Below, piece by piece: positions 10,138 to 17,395 of a stretch of DNA of 21,616 bases (position 1 is the first letter of the stretch; each line of letters starts with the position of its first letter). The translations under genes were made by a program, and so were the position numbers. Below the pieces are notes generated by a model that had not been told where the DNA came from, made no database searches, and saw only the letters and a program-made list of their open reading frames with translations. The stretch is from Melanopsichium pennsylvanicum (Eukaryota; Basidiomycota; Ustilaginomycetes; Ustilaginales), in NCBI GenBank assembly GCA_900208305.1, contig OAPG01000051.1, positions 1-21,616 on the forward strand. Reading direction: 5' to 3'.

Positions 10138-10271
10138 CGAAGGCTTCCTGGTACTTACTGTTGGTTTTGTTTACGAGTTTAATTCAGGTGCTCTATACTT
10201 TACTTTACAGATAAACGAAGCTCTATCCGTGTTGAAAAACCATAATTTTAGCTTTTCTTCCCTCTCCTTAT

Positions 10272-10286
10272 AAAATATTCTATTTT
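10272..10286. repeat. 15-bp AT palindrome (AAAATATTCTATTTT)
   Basis: Member of a dispersed family with core AAAATA-N3-TATTTT or its reverse complement. Mirrored in the left arm at about 7770. Confidence 0.7.
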
Positions 10287-10431
10287 ATTAGCATTCTGCG
10301 CTGGCGCGACTAATTTTAATAAATAAAAAACCTATCTTTTTATTGGCGCCCTCTTACCTGCTGCCCGCCGCTAGAAAATTTTATAAAGGGGTTTTTTTTA
10401 ATCTACATAATAAAAGATAGGACAAAAGATT

Positions 10432-10460
10432 GCGCTTGCGCTGCGCTTGCGCGCGGGCGG
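10432..10460 (+). repeat. GC cluster, double unit
   Basis: Two GCGCTTGCGC units separated by T, then GCGGGCGG. In AT-rich flanks without a gene. Confidence 0.9.
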
Positions 10461-10569
10461 TAAATCTTTCTATTTTTTATTAATTTCCTTATTTTATGTA
10501 TTGTATAGGTATACTTATGCTTTTATTATATTACTATATTTATTATATAAGTTAGAAAAATAAATGATT

Positions 10570-10594
10570 GCGCTTGCGCTGCGCTTGCGCACGG
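10570..10594 (+). repeat. GC cluster, double unit, short tail
   Basis: Same double unit with an ACGG tail. Only about 110 bp from the previous cluster and in the same orientation. Confidence 0.9.
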
Positions 10595-10878
10595 TTATCA
10601 ATTTATAGCCGTCGTAAAATGGAGTAGCGCCTATAATACTCTTTTTATTGGGGCGGCTTAGATAACTTATGCTATAAACTTTCGGGGGGGCTGCGGTAGG
10701 CAGCAGTCGTAGGTATAAATTATATTAAGTATCCTCCGACTAATAAATAAAAAGTACTGTTCTCTGCGCCCGCGCCCAGCAGAACAGAAAATAATAAAAG
10801 AGATAAGGGATAAAAAAAGAATATACTTTTTATTAGCCCATAAAGAAGGACATCAACAATAAAAAATGAAAAAAGAAA

Positions 10879-12333
10879 ATGCTAACACTACTACTTATTA
10901 TTCCTCTAGTGGGTGCTCTAATGCTAGCACCTATGCAAGGAAACACAGAACAATCAGAGTCACAAATGAAACGAGTAGCACTAGGAACATCACTAATTAA
11001 TTTTGTTCTAAGTATTGTACTATGGGGTGAATTTGATTCAAGTACTAGTGAATATCAATTTACGCAAGAATTTAACCAAGTTAATTTCTGTCACCTACAC
11101 ATTGGGGTAGATGGTATCTCACTTTATTTTGTTCTACTAACAACATTTATTACACCAATTTGTATTCTAAGTAATTGGGATAATATTAAACAACAACTTA
11201 AATACTTCCTTATGTGTTTCCTAGTACTAGAAACACTACTAATTGCGGTATTTATTGTACTAGATATTCTACTATTCTATGTATTCTTTGAAAGTGTACT
11301 AATTCCTCTATTCCTAATTGTAGGTATTTGGGGTGGTAGTGCTACACGAGTACGAGCTGCTTTCCTACTGTTCCTTTATACACTATTTGGTTCACTATTT
11401 ATGCTACTAGCTTTCCTAGTTATTTACTATAATGTTGGTTCAACAGATTTTCAAGTAGTATCACTATCTGAAATTAATCTAGAATCACAAAAACTACTAT
11501 GGCTAGCTGTATTTATTAGTATGGCTATCAAAACACCACTACTACCATTCCACGTATGGCTACCTCGAGCTCATGCTGAAGCTCCACTAGCTGGTAGTGT
11601 TATTCTAGCTGGTCTTATCCTAAAACTAGCTACATATGGATACATGCGAATTCTAATTCAATTTCTACCAGATGCAACATCATACTTCTCTCCACTAGTA
11701 CAAACTATTGCAGTAATTACTCTAATTTATGCATCACTAGCTACACTACGACAAACTGATTTCAAAGCTCTAGTTGCTTACTCTTCTATTGGTCATATGG
11801 CTGTAGTAGTACTAGGACTATTCAGTAATACTATCCAAGGTATTGATGGTGCTCTACTACTAAGTATTGCTCATGGAGTTGTTAGTCCAGCACTATTTAT
11901 TCTAGTAGGTGGAGTTCTATATGATCGATACCATACACGAACTATTCGGTACTACCGAGGTATGACTGCTTATATGCCACTATTCTCAATTCTGTTCTTT
12001 GTATTTACAATTTTTAATGCTGCAGTACCTCTAAGTGCTAATTGGGCTGGTGAATTCCTATGTCTAGCGGGTGCCTTCCAACGAAACCCTGTATTTGCTG
12101 TACTAGGAAGTTCCGGTATTGTTCTAAGTGCTGCTTATTCTATTTGGCTATATAACCGAATTGCCTTTGGTGCTTGGAGTAAATACCTAAACTACACTAC
12201 AGATCTTACTCGACGAGAGTTTATGCTTCTACTACCTCTTCTATTTGTTGCCGTAGTATTTGGAATTTTCCCAAATATTATCCTTGATTCAGTTCATGCT
12301 TCAACATCTGGACTACTTTTTTCAATCAATTAA
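10879..12333 (+). CDS. nad4: NADH dehydrogenase subunit 4 (complex I)
   Basis: Proton-pumping membrane-arm subunit of respiratory complex I, in the inner mitochondrial membrane. The protein has 484 residues, normal for fungal ND4, and is almost entirely transmembrane. Diagnostic parts are GVDGIS (76-81), [20 protein letters not shown] (133-152) with the conserved Glu138, Lys218 before TPLLPFHVWLPRAHAEAP (219-236), and the FKALVAYSSIGHM block with its conserved Lys. The start at 10879 gives the usual MLTLLLIIPL... N-terminus. No intron interrupts it. It is the first conserved gene outward from the palindrome axis, and the nad1-chimera follows 530 bp downstream. This is the only open copy in the window. 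The last residues (LLFSIN) depend on a T6 run that is T5 in the left copy, so the C-terminus is the least certain part. Confidence 0.97.
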   Translation: MLTLLLIIPLVGALMLAPMQGNTEQSESQMKRVALGTSLINFVLSIVLWGEFDSSTSEYQFTQEFNQVNFCHLHIGVDGISLYFVLLTTFITPICILSNWDNIKQQLKYFLMCFLVLETLLIAVFIVLDILLFYVFFESVLIPLFLIVGIWGGSATRVRAAFLLFLYTLFGSLFMLLAFLVIYYNVGSTDFQVVSLSEINLESQKLLWLAVFISMAIKTPLLPFHVWLPRAHAEAPLAGSVILAGLILKLATYGYMRILIQFLPDATSYFSPLVQTIAVITLIYASLATLRQTDFKALVAYSSIGHMAVVVLGLFSNTIQGIDGALLLSIAHGVVSPALFILVGGVLYDRYHTRTIRYYRGMTAYMPLFSILFFVFTIFNAAVPLSANWAGEFLCLAGAFQRNPVFAVLGSSGIVLSAAYSIWLYNRIAFGAWSKYLNYTTDLTRREFMLLLPLLFVAVVFGIFPNIILDSVHASTSGLLFSIN

Positions 12334-12446
12334 AAGTCAGACTAAAAAAGGAAAATAGTTATTACTAAAATACAAAATTAGATAGGTCTTAATAAATTTG
12401 ATTTTATTTTTGTAACTACACTTTTAAACTTAATTAAAATTAGTTT

Positions 12447-12482
12447 AACTAAGTGATTTACTCCCCTTTCACTCATTTAGTT
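12447..12482 (+). promoter_or_regulatory. Hairpin with TACTCCCCTTTCA, downstream of nad4
   Basis: AACTAAGTGA can pair with TCAC...TTAGTT (about 10 bp with a small bulge). The loop carries TACTCCCCTTTCA. The same 13 bases recur about 30 bp after the stop of the nad1-headed ORF. Position downstream of two genes suggests an RNA 3'-end or processing signal; this is inference. Confidence 0.4.
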
Positions 12483-12733
12483 GTTAAATCTTCTATTTTC
12501 AGGCCAACTTAATTTAACTAGTTAAATTTACAACTCGTCGATAGCAAAAAAAACTCTACTATAATATTCCTATTCTTGTATAGGATAGAGTACTTACTCT
12601 TACTCTTTTTGATTTATTCCTATCTATACTTATTACTTTCATTTAAATAAAAGAGAAATTAATATAGTAGGTTAGTCTATAATAAAATAGATTAATCTAT
12701 CTAAGAGCCCGCGCGCAATTTAGTCTACATTTT

Positions 12734-12762
12734 GCGCTTGCGCTGCGCTTGCGCACGGGCGG
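12734..12762 (+). repeat. GC cluster, double unit
   Basis: Two GCGCTTGCGC units then ACGGGCGG, about 100 bp upstream of the nad1-headed ORF. Confidence 0.9.
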
Positions 12763-12863
12763 TAATTAAGTATAGATTTATTAACGTGCGTATTTACTTT
12801 AAATAATCTAGATATTAGATTAGTAATTAGTAAATTAGTAACGCAGTAAAATAAAACTTAAAA

Positions 12864-13871
12864 ATGCTTTCAATTCTATATAATCTACTAGAGATTCTAG
12901 TAGTTCTTGTTCCAATTCTACTAAGTGTTGCTTTTATGACAGTAATTGAACGAAAAGTAATGGGATCAATGCAACGACAAATTGGACCTAATGTTGTTGG
13001 ATACTATGCTCTACTACAACCATTTGCAGTACCTCTAATGGTTGTAGTAGTAATCCTAGGCTTTACAACATTTACTCTCTTCTATAATGTATGGTTTGAT
13101 CCTATCTACTGTCAAGAGACTGAAGCCCTAGCTACAAATGCAAAGAATGGGACTGTATCTATAACTGACAAGTGGAATAGTCGAATTATTAATGGTGCGT
13201 GGGCTTCTATTAGCCTATATGGTATGTACAAAGTCTTTCAACTGAAGTCTGGCACTGCTGGTAAAGTAGCAGCGATTACAACTATTATGACTACTACTAC
13301 AACTAGTGCTATCTCAATGCATGAAGTGACAAAACCTACTCTTGGATGGGTTCATTCGCGAATGAAGGAAGCAATTTCTAAGGGTTTTAGTACTAGTGTT
13401 GAAGTTGGTGATACTAAACTATCAGGTTCCCTTAATATCGGTAGTAGTACTACCAATAGCAATCATCAGATTAATTCGCCACTAGAGGAAAACGGGTCTA
13501 TTTTTGATTGGCTATTTTCACTTCTTCCTGATTTTGTGAAACAGGATCTACGAAATAGAGTTCCTGCAACTGATTTCACAGAACTAAGCGCTATTGACGT
13601 TCTACACTTCCAATACAATATTATTGTATTTCTAGTAGCAGTAAGTGCAATTACTGTACTTTATAGCTTTATTCTAATTACTATCTTCCGATACAGTGTA
13701 AAAAATCGAGATAGTATCGTTAAGATGTCTACACTACTTAGCAAATTTATTCCTTCAGATAAAATGGCAAATAATCTGATTATTCTGCTAAAAATGTTTG
13801 TAGCTGTAAACATTTCAACAATTATTGCAGGGCTAAACTTTCTATTCTACCACCCTTTTATGTTCAATTAA
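12864..13871 (+). CDS. Chimeric membrane ORF with nad1 N-terminus
   Basis: 335 codons. Residues 1 to about 55 read as complex I subunit ND1: first membrane helix, then [20 protein letters not shown] and [14 protein letters not shown], the conserved quinone-site region. After LLQPFA the ND1 sequence (normally continuing DALKLL...) is replaced by unrelated sequence: a second hydrophobic segment (about 57-75), a soluble Thr/Ser-rich middle (85-215, with seven Ts and one Met around residues 139-147), and a C-terminal domain with membrane segments at about 252-276 and 305-329. It lacks the rest of ND1 (normally over 300 residues of it), so it is not a functional nad1. The C-terminal module is related to broken sequence at 16680-17000, so it belongs to a family. 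Codon use matches nad4 (CTA, CGA, AGT). Function unknown; fusion of a respiratory-gene start to an unknown membrane protein resembles the architecture of cytoplasmic-male-sterility ORFs in plants, by analogy only. Confidence 0.85.
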   Translation: MLSILYNLLEILVVLVPILLSVAFMTVIERKVMGSMQRQIGPNVVGYYALLQPFAVPLMVVVVILGFTTFTLFYNVWFDPIYCQETEALATNAKNGTVSITDKWNSRIINGAWASISLYGMYKVFQLKSGTAGKVAAITTIMTTTTTSAISMHEVTKPTLGWVHSRMKEAISKGFSTSVEVGDTKLSGSLNIGSSTTNSNHQINSPLEENGSIFDWLFSLLPDFVKQDLRNRVPATDFTELSAIDVLHFQYNIIVFLVAVSAITVLYSFILITIFRYSVKNRDSIVKMSTLLSKFIPSDKMANNLIILLKMFVAVNISTIIAGLNFLFYHPFMFN

Positions 13872-13880
13872 ACAATTAAT

Positions 13881-13912
13881 TGAAGAAATTACATTATACT
13901 CCCCTTTCAATT
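13881..13912 (+). promoter_or_regulatory. Second TACTCCCCTTTCA motif, after chimeric ORF
   Basis: TACTCCCCTTTCA lies just before ATTG, and ATTGAA upstream can pair with TTCAAT, placing the motif in a hairpin 10-40 bp after the stop codon. Matches 12447-12482 in sequence and relative placement. Confidence 0.4.
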
Positions 13913-14049
13913 GAAAATAGATAGAGATAGTCTCTATATTTTCAATCGTTACATAGTAACTTTTTTATTTGATATAAAAATTTTCATTTTTATTGGCGCG
14001 GTCTGTGTAAATATGGTTAGTATAAGAATAGAAAAAAGTAAATATATAA

Positions 14050-14121
14050 AGTACTTTAGTGTAAAGGTGGCACAGCAGACTCATGTCCTGCTAGACCAGT
14101 GTTCGAATCCTGGAATGTACT
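14050..14121 (+). tRNA. trnM(cau): tRNA-Met(CAT)
   Basis: Acceptor AGTACTT/ATGTACT with a T-T at pair 6, D stem GTG/CAC, anticodon stem GCAGA/CCTGC (last pair A-C) with loop CTCATGT, T arm CCAG-G/CCTGG around TTCGAAT with one bulged T. CAT can serve Met, initiator Met, or Ile if the C is modified to lysidine. The mismatches make this the weakest fold among the tRNAs, but both arms agree. Confidence 0.87.
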
Positions 14122-14172
14122 CAATTAATAATTATCGCCGGGTTATTTAAAAAGGAATTAATTTATGGGTAT

Positions 14173-14193
14173 GGGGCCCGCCCGTAGGGCCCC
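14173..14193. repeat. GGGGCCC hairpin
   Basis: GGGGCCC pairs with GGGCCCC; alternatively GCCC-GTA-GGGC forms the inner fold. AATTTA before and TAAATT after extend the structure. Extreme G+C in an AT-rich spacer suggests a mobile mini-element or processing structure. Confidence 0.85.
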
Positions 14194-14244
14194 TAAATTC
14201 TTATCCATTTTTTTTTTTTAGGAATTAAATTTAATAGCGCTTAT

Positions 14245-14259
14245 AAAATATTAGATTTT
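14245..14259. repeat. 15-bp AT palindrome (AAAATATTAGATTTT)
   Basis: Family member flanked on the left by GCGCTTAT and on the right by ATTAGC. Confidence 0.65.
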
Positions 14260-14577
14260 ATTAGCCTTGTATTTAAAATTCTATTCTAAAAAAATCAAAA
14301 TGTTCCATTTTTATCGGCCAGCGCATAAAATTTTATCGCTATTTTAATAACATATAGTTGAATATATAGATATTCTATCATACTTTATTACTCTGTATAT
14401 CATAATGCTTGTGTTTGTATAGTCCTAATAAAATTACTAGCGGTTAAAAATAAAACAGCGCTTACACGCGACCTTGAAAATAAGAGATTTTATAGTCACT
14501 ACTTTATAAATTGTGATTCATTTTCTCTACTAATAAATCTGGATGGTTACAAATTTATGTATATATATATAGGTATA

Positions 14578-14648
14578 GGTCTCTTAGTTTAAAGGTAAAA
14601 CAGTAGATCTTCATTTTACTAATAGGAGTTCGATTCTCCTAGAGATCA
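14578..14648 (+). tRNA. trnE(uuc): tRNA-Glu(TTC)
   Basis: Acceptor GGTCTCT/AGAGATC (one G-T), anticodon stem GTAGA/TTTAC with loop TCTTCAT, T arm GGAG/CTCC around TTCGATT. Anticodon TTC is preceded by C33 where T is nearly universal. Both copies agree, so it is not a single read error. Confidence 0.92.
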
Positions 14649-14788
14649 GTAGGTTTAGATCTACTACTGCCCGCCTATTAAAATAAAAAGTAGTTTTATA
14701 CTATTATAATAAAATTCGCTACTAAATCTATAAATTAATATATAATAATTAGGAAATAAATGACTGCGGATTTACTAGCGGTAAAAAT

Positions 14789-14859
14789 GTCGACTTAGTT
14801 TAGTGGTAGAATAGGTAACTTGTAATTACTTGACACTAGTTCGATTCTAGTAGTCGGCA
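14789..14859 (+). tRNA. trnT(ugu): tRNA-Thr(TGT)
   Basis: Acceptor GTCGACT/AGTCGGC, anticodon stem GGTAA/TTACT, loop CTTGTAA, T arm ACTAG/CTAGT around TTCGATT. Confidence 0.96.
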
Positions 14860-14912
14860 AAAATACTGTAAATAATAGAAAATACTATACAGCCCAATAA
14901 AATAGGATATTT

Positions 14913-14941
14913 GCGCTTGCGCTGCGCTTGCGCGCGGGCGG
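14913..14941 (+). repeat. GC cluster, double unit
   Basis: Two GCGCTTGCGC units then GCGGGCGG, about 55 bp after tRNA-Thr. Confidence 0.9.
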
Positions 14942-15149
14942 TATTTGAATATATATATAATCTTATTATATTCAAATAATTCAACTTGTGTCTGGAAAAG
15001 TTATTTGTTAGTTCATATTATAAATAAATAAGCTATATACATTAATAGAAATAATAATAAAATAGTTGTAGTAGTATCAGTATAAAACGTATTAAAGGTG
15101 CTATAGAAAACGATTAATTATAGTGATTATCTATTTATAGGCGCGGTAG

Positions 15150-15207
15150 AAAATAAAAATAAAAATAAAAATAAAAATAAAAATAAAAATAAAAACAAAA
15201 ACAAAAA
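15150..15207. repeat. A-rich (AAAAAT)n tract
   Basis: About eight AAAAAT units then AAAAAC units. More regular than the left-arm mirror. Confidence 0.85.
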
Positions 15208-15246
15208 TTTTGTTGTTTTCTTGCGCATACTTTTTAATAAAATCTT

Positions 15247-15286
15247 CGCCTACGGCTGCATACGGCTGCCTACGGCTGCCTACGGC
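15247..15286. repeat. TGCCTACGGC tandem repeat, 4 units
   Basis: Complement of the GCCGTAGGCA repeat at 2791-2830, with the same single variant unit (CATACGGC). Confidence 0.9.
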
Positions 15287-15383
15287 TTTGTTCTTTTTTC
15301 TCCCGAAAAAAAGTAGCCCTAAAAGTATTCTATTTTTATAAGCCCACTATAATTATCAAGTTATTTTTTATAAATAGGGAATG

Positions 15384-15409
15384 TAGGATGTCATCTAAAG
15401 GAAATACAT
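15384..15409 (+). pseudogene. tRNA-Gln 5' fragment
   Basis: TAGGATGTCATCTAAAGGAA matches the acceptor strand and D arm of tRNA-Gln 170 bp downstream, with G changed to A. The anticodon arm is lost. Likely a partial duplication. Confidence 0.78.
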
Positions 15410-15421
15410 CATTGCCCTGAT

Positions 15422-15436
15422 AAAATATTAGATTTT
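15422..15436. repeat. 15-bp AT palindrome (AAAATATTAGATTTT)
   Basis: Identical core to 14245-14259, here between TGAT and ATCCCCGG. Confidence 0.65.
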
Positions 15437-15552
15437 ATCCCCGGTTTATAAAATTCTTCGATTTTAGTAGGTAATGAGAATGGTTGAAAAAAAACAAAAA
15501 TAGTTACACTAGTAAATACTATATTAGTATGAAAATAAGAATACTAGTAAAG

Positions 15553-15623
15553 TAGGATGTCGTCTAAAGGAAAGACTTCCTCTTTTGGTGGGGAAAATAG
15601 TTGTTCGATTCAACTCATCCTAG
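15553..15623 (+). tRNA. trnQ(uug): tRNA-Gln(TTG)
   Basis: Acceptor TAGGATG/CATCCTA (7 perfect pairs), D stem GTCT/AGAC, anticodon stem TCCTC/GGGGA with loop TTTTGGT, T arm AGTTG/CAACT around TTCGATT. Confidence 0.95.
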
Positions 15624-15631
15624 AAAATATA

Positions 15632-15705
15632 TGAAGATAGTAGGGCTCGAACCTACGACGTCGATATTAAAAGTATCGCACTCTAACCAACTGAGTTATA
15701 CCTTC
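15632..15705 (-). tRNA. trnK(uuu): tRNA-Lys(TTT)
   Basis: Minus-strand tRNA: acceptor GAAGGTA/TATCTTC, anticodon stem CGATA/TATCG with loop CTTTTAA, T arm GTAGG/CCTAC. It lies 8 bp from tRNA-Gln and 18 bp from tRNA-Ser, both on the opposite strand. Confidence 0.96.
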
Positions 15706-15723
15706 TTTATATAGGTTACTTAT

Positions 15724-15812
15724 GGACAAACCGCTATTGGCGAGGTGTAGGCGATTGCTAATTGTCTGGAATATAAAAAACTTCCTTAGGAGTTCGAATC
15801 TCCTTTTGTCCG
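15724..15812 (+). tRNA. trnS(gcu): tRNA-Ser(GCT)
   Basis: Class II tRNA: acceptor GGACAAA/TTTGTCC, anticodon stem GGCGA/TTGTC with loop TTGCTAA, extra arm GGAA...TTCC, T arm AGGAG/CTCCT around TTCGAAT. Reads AGY serine codons, abundant as AGT in nad4 and cox3. Confidence 0.94.
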
Positions 15813-15817
15813 TGTAA

Positions 15818-16006
15818 TTATATACCTATATATAGGTATACCAAAATTAAGTAAATACGGGATACTTTTTTGACAAGAGCATTTAAAGTACTAATGCCAA
15901 TGGAGCTGATTGTAAATAGTATGACATTCTGTAACGATTCTTGTAATTTTGTCGGAGATATTTCGAAAGATATTTTTGCAATTTTTCTAAAAAAGAATAT
16001 ACACAA
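15818..16006 (-). CDS. Hypothetical 62-residue ORF
   Basis: ATG-to-TAA frame, the same protein as the left copy. Basic N-terminal half (FFRKIAKISFEISPTKLQES) and hydrophobic C-terminal half ending LILVYLYIGI. Begins 24 bp from the divergent ORF at 16031, so the two could share a bidirectional upstream region. No family recognised; the codon usage is not clearly that of the conserved genes. Confidence 0.3.
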   Translation of the reverse strand: MCIFFFRKIAKISFEISPTKLQESLQNVILFTISSIGISTLNALVKKVSRIYLILVYLYIGI

Positions 16007-16030
16007 GCAGTACTAATATGTTAAGTACTT

Positions 16031-16543
16031 ATGTTTGTATTTATTTTTTACAACATTTCTATTGGAGCAAAACATTGTTACAGTATAGGTGGAATTACAG
16101 GAACTATAAACAAAATTACTTATGCTATGCTTAAACTAATTATGTCGCCTATTCCTATTTTTTTTTTGTTTGTTTTTTTTTTAATTCTATATGTAATTTG
16201 GATGCTACTTAATCTCATCTTTATTGCTGAAGCTGTATATCGTGCAGAGGAAACAATAAAAAATATGTAAATTAGTTCTAGTTCAACAGGAATAAAAGTA
16301 CCTAACGAAAAGTTTTTTTTGTTTTTGTTTTTTTATGAGAAAATTTATGAGATGACTAAAGAACTGGCACCACAATCAAATCAGGATACAACAGGTGCTG
16401 CGATTGCAGAGGTGTCAAGTGCTTTTACTAAATATACAGTTTATAATGTACCTGTAGATTATCTAATACCATCTACGATACCATTTCTTATTAATAAGCT
16501 ATGGTCTTCCTCTTCACCACGAGGACTAGGATATAAATTTTAG
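16031..16543 (+). pseudogene. Unknown membrane ORF with in-frame stop
   Basis: Starts MFVFIFYNISIGAKHCY and runs to a TAA at 16268-16270; the same frame then continues (ISSSSTGIKVPNEK...) to a TAG at 16541-16543, so it is one 170-codon frame with one stop. One strong membrane segment lies around residues 43-66. Codons resemble the conserved genes after the stop (GAGGTGTCAAGTGC...). After the TAG the same frame still reads a hydrophobic segment (GTALGYTALF, then a TGA that is Trp in mould mitochondrial code). Decay or sequence error are both possible. Function unknown. Confidence 0.45.
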
Positions 16544-16679
16544 GGTACTGCACTAGGTTATACAGCACTATTTTGATGGTCAGCGGTTTCTTAACCGAAG
16601 TGTGATTCTTTAGGGATACGGCTCGCTATATTAATAACAAATTTATACTACAGAGCCATATATATATACTAACAGTGCT

Positions 16680-17000
16680 AACAAGCTGATTACACCTAAG
16701 CCAGATATCAATACAGATAATAATACTGATAACAGTAACAATAGTAATACCAGTTACAGTATCCACTCTCCTCTAGAAGATTCAACTAGTTTTCTAGATT
16801 CTATTTATTCGTTTCTGCTAAATTGGATGGAATCGAATGACAGTAATCGACTACCATCTAATAGAGATGTAGATGTACTTGATTTCTTTTGCGCTTGCGC
16901 GCGGCTTTCTTTTTTACGATTCTAAATTTTGTAGTTTATATTATAGCAACAGCAGGATTATATTTTCTAATTTGTAGTTTTATGCTATATTCTTAAAATT
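16680..17000 (+). pseudogene. Paralogue of chimeric-ORF C-terminus, broken
   Basis: The frames read NTDNNTDNSNNSNTSYSIHS, PLEDSTSFLDSIYSFLLNWM, ...DVDVLDFF, then FVVYIIATAGLYFLICSFML and YS. This parallels the nad1-headed ORF at 202-278: [52 protein letters not shown]. The order and spacing match, so I infer homology. A GC cluster (16891-16904) lies exactly at the DVLDFF/membrane-segment junction and the frame changes across it. 5' boundary approximate; it may continue from the ORF at 16031. Confidence 0.6.
16891..16904 (+). repeat. GC cluster, single unit, inside ORF
   Basis: GCGCTTGCGC followed by GCGG. Interrupts coding-like sequence, unlike the spacer copies, so it behaves as an insertion. 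Confidence 0.88.
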
Positions 17001-17080
17001 ATTTTAGTAAAATTAGTACATCATCGGTAAGTGAACTAAAAGAGAGTGAAGCTAATTAATCAGAATATAGTTAATGGCTA

Positions 17081-17266
17081 ATGCTAAATCTTATTTCAAT
17101 TAACAAAGTAGTTCTTATTTTTCTGTTTATTGTTCTCCTAGTATCTAGTCTATGTCTTTACATTTATTACCCTATTTTTTCTGATATTGCTAACGAGTTT
17201 AATAATGCACTAAAAGCGCTATACAATCTTTTCTACAGATGCTTGTGTTCGATATGTTATTGTTAA
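17081..17266 (+). pseudogene. Short hydrophobic ORF fragment
   Basis: 61 codons, one membrane segment (VVLIFLFIVLLVSSLCLYIYYPIF) followed by SDIANEFNNALKALY. A one-base shift near 17225 would continue into FSTDACVRYVIVNNPVQIYQ, so the true frame may be longer. Probably part of the decayed membrane-ORF cluster. Confidence 0.4.
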
Positions 17267-17395
17267 TAATCCTGTACAAATTTACCAAAAAGGGATTTAA
17301 AATCGTACTACTATGTTTTATTGGTATTTATCGAGTATATTTTACTTATCCGCCCACTAAAATAGAATACGCGCACGTCCGCTATTGGACTATTT

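Larger units (their letters stand above)
9120..10182 (+). pseudogene. GIY-YIG homing endonuclease remnant, right copy
   Basis: Decayed intron-type homing endonuclease, read across frames. In order: a leader KKEELEKLDKLAS (about 9120-9165), VGVGRSKLVSNKRVYGVYVF (to 9262) with the GIY-like GVY, LVGSSMSLSVR (9269-9301) as the YIG-like part, HYFKPSTLATSSRYLF (about 9308-9355), then ITKLQSLVLCLKQY, a NUMOD1-like block VYVYVNDILIYISSSAAQL (about 9579-9635) with TDISRATISLATANPNRLVF (9645-9704), and a C-terminal NPFTRTLGPTKYVSMDTIRK helix-turn-helix-like repeat (9949-10008). GIY-YIG enzymes with these modules mobilise group I introns in fungal mitochondria. Several stops and frameshifts break it, and two small GC hairpins sit inside. 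No flanking exon or intron core is recognisable, and its 5' side ends at the palindrome axis. Confidence 0.8.
10183..10878. other. Upstream region of nad4
   Basis: No gene seen. Contains an AT palindrome (10272-10286), two double GC clusters (10432-10460, 10570-10594) and a G7 run followed by CTGCGGTAGGCAGCAG at about 10684-10706. No yeast-type nonanucleotide promoter was found. The last 40 bases before the nad4 ATG are A-rich. Confidence 0.65.
12334..12863. other. Spacer between nad4 and nad1-headed ORF
   Basis: No gene seen. Holds a hairpin with TACTCCCCTTTCA in its loop region (12447-12482), an AGTACTTACTCTTACTCTTTT-like low-complexity stretch near 12590 and a double GC cluster (12734-12762). 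Confidence 0.65.
14122..14577. other. tRNA-Met to tRNA-Glu spacer
   Basis: AT-rich, no gene seen. Contains the GGGGCCC hairpin, an AT palindrome (14245-14259) and an AAAATGTTCCATTTTTATCGGCC hairpin-like stretch near 14297. Confidence 0.65.
14860..15552. other. tRNA-Thr to tRNA-Gln spacer
   Basis: No protein gene seen. A repeat-rich 690 bp: GC cluster (14913-14941), A-rich tract (15150-15207), 10-bp tandem repeat (15247-15286), tRNA-Gln fragment (15384-15409) and AT palindrome (15422-15436). Confidence 0.7.

Noticed and set aside
10183..10878. Yeast-type mitochondrial promoter (ATATAAGTA)
   Set aside because: I found no convincing match before nad4, the chimeric ORF or cox3, and this motif is not expected outside yeasts.
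12864..13871. Calling the 335-codon ORF nad1
   Set aside because: Only the first 55 or so residues are ND1; the conserved remainder of ND1 is missing.
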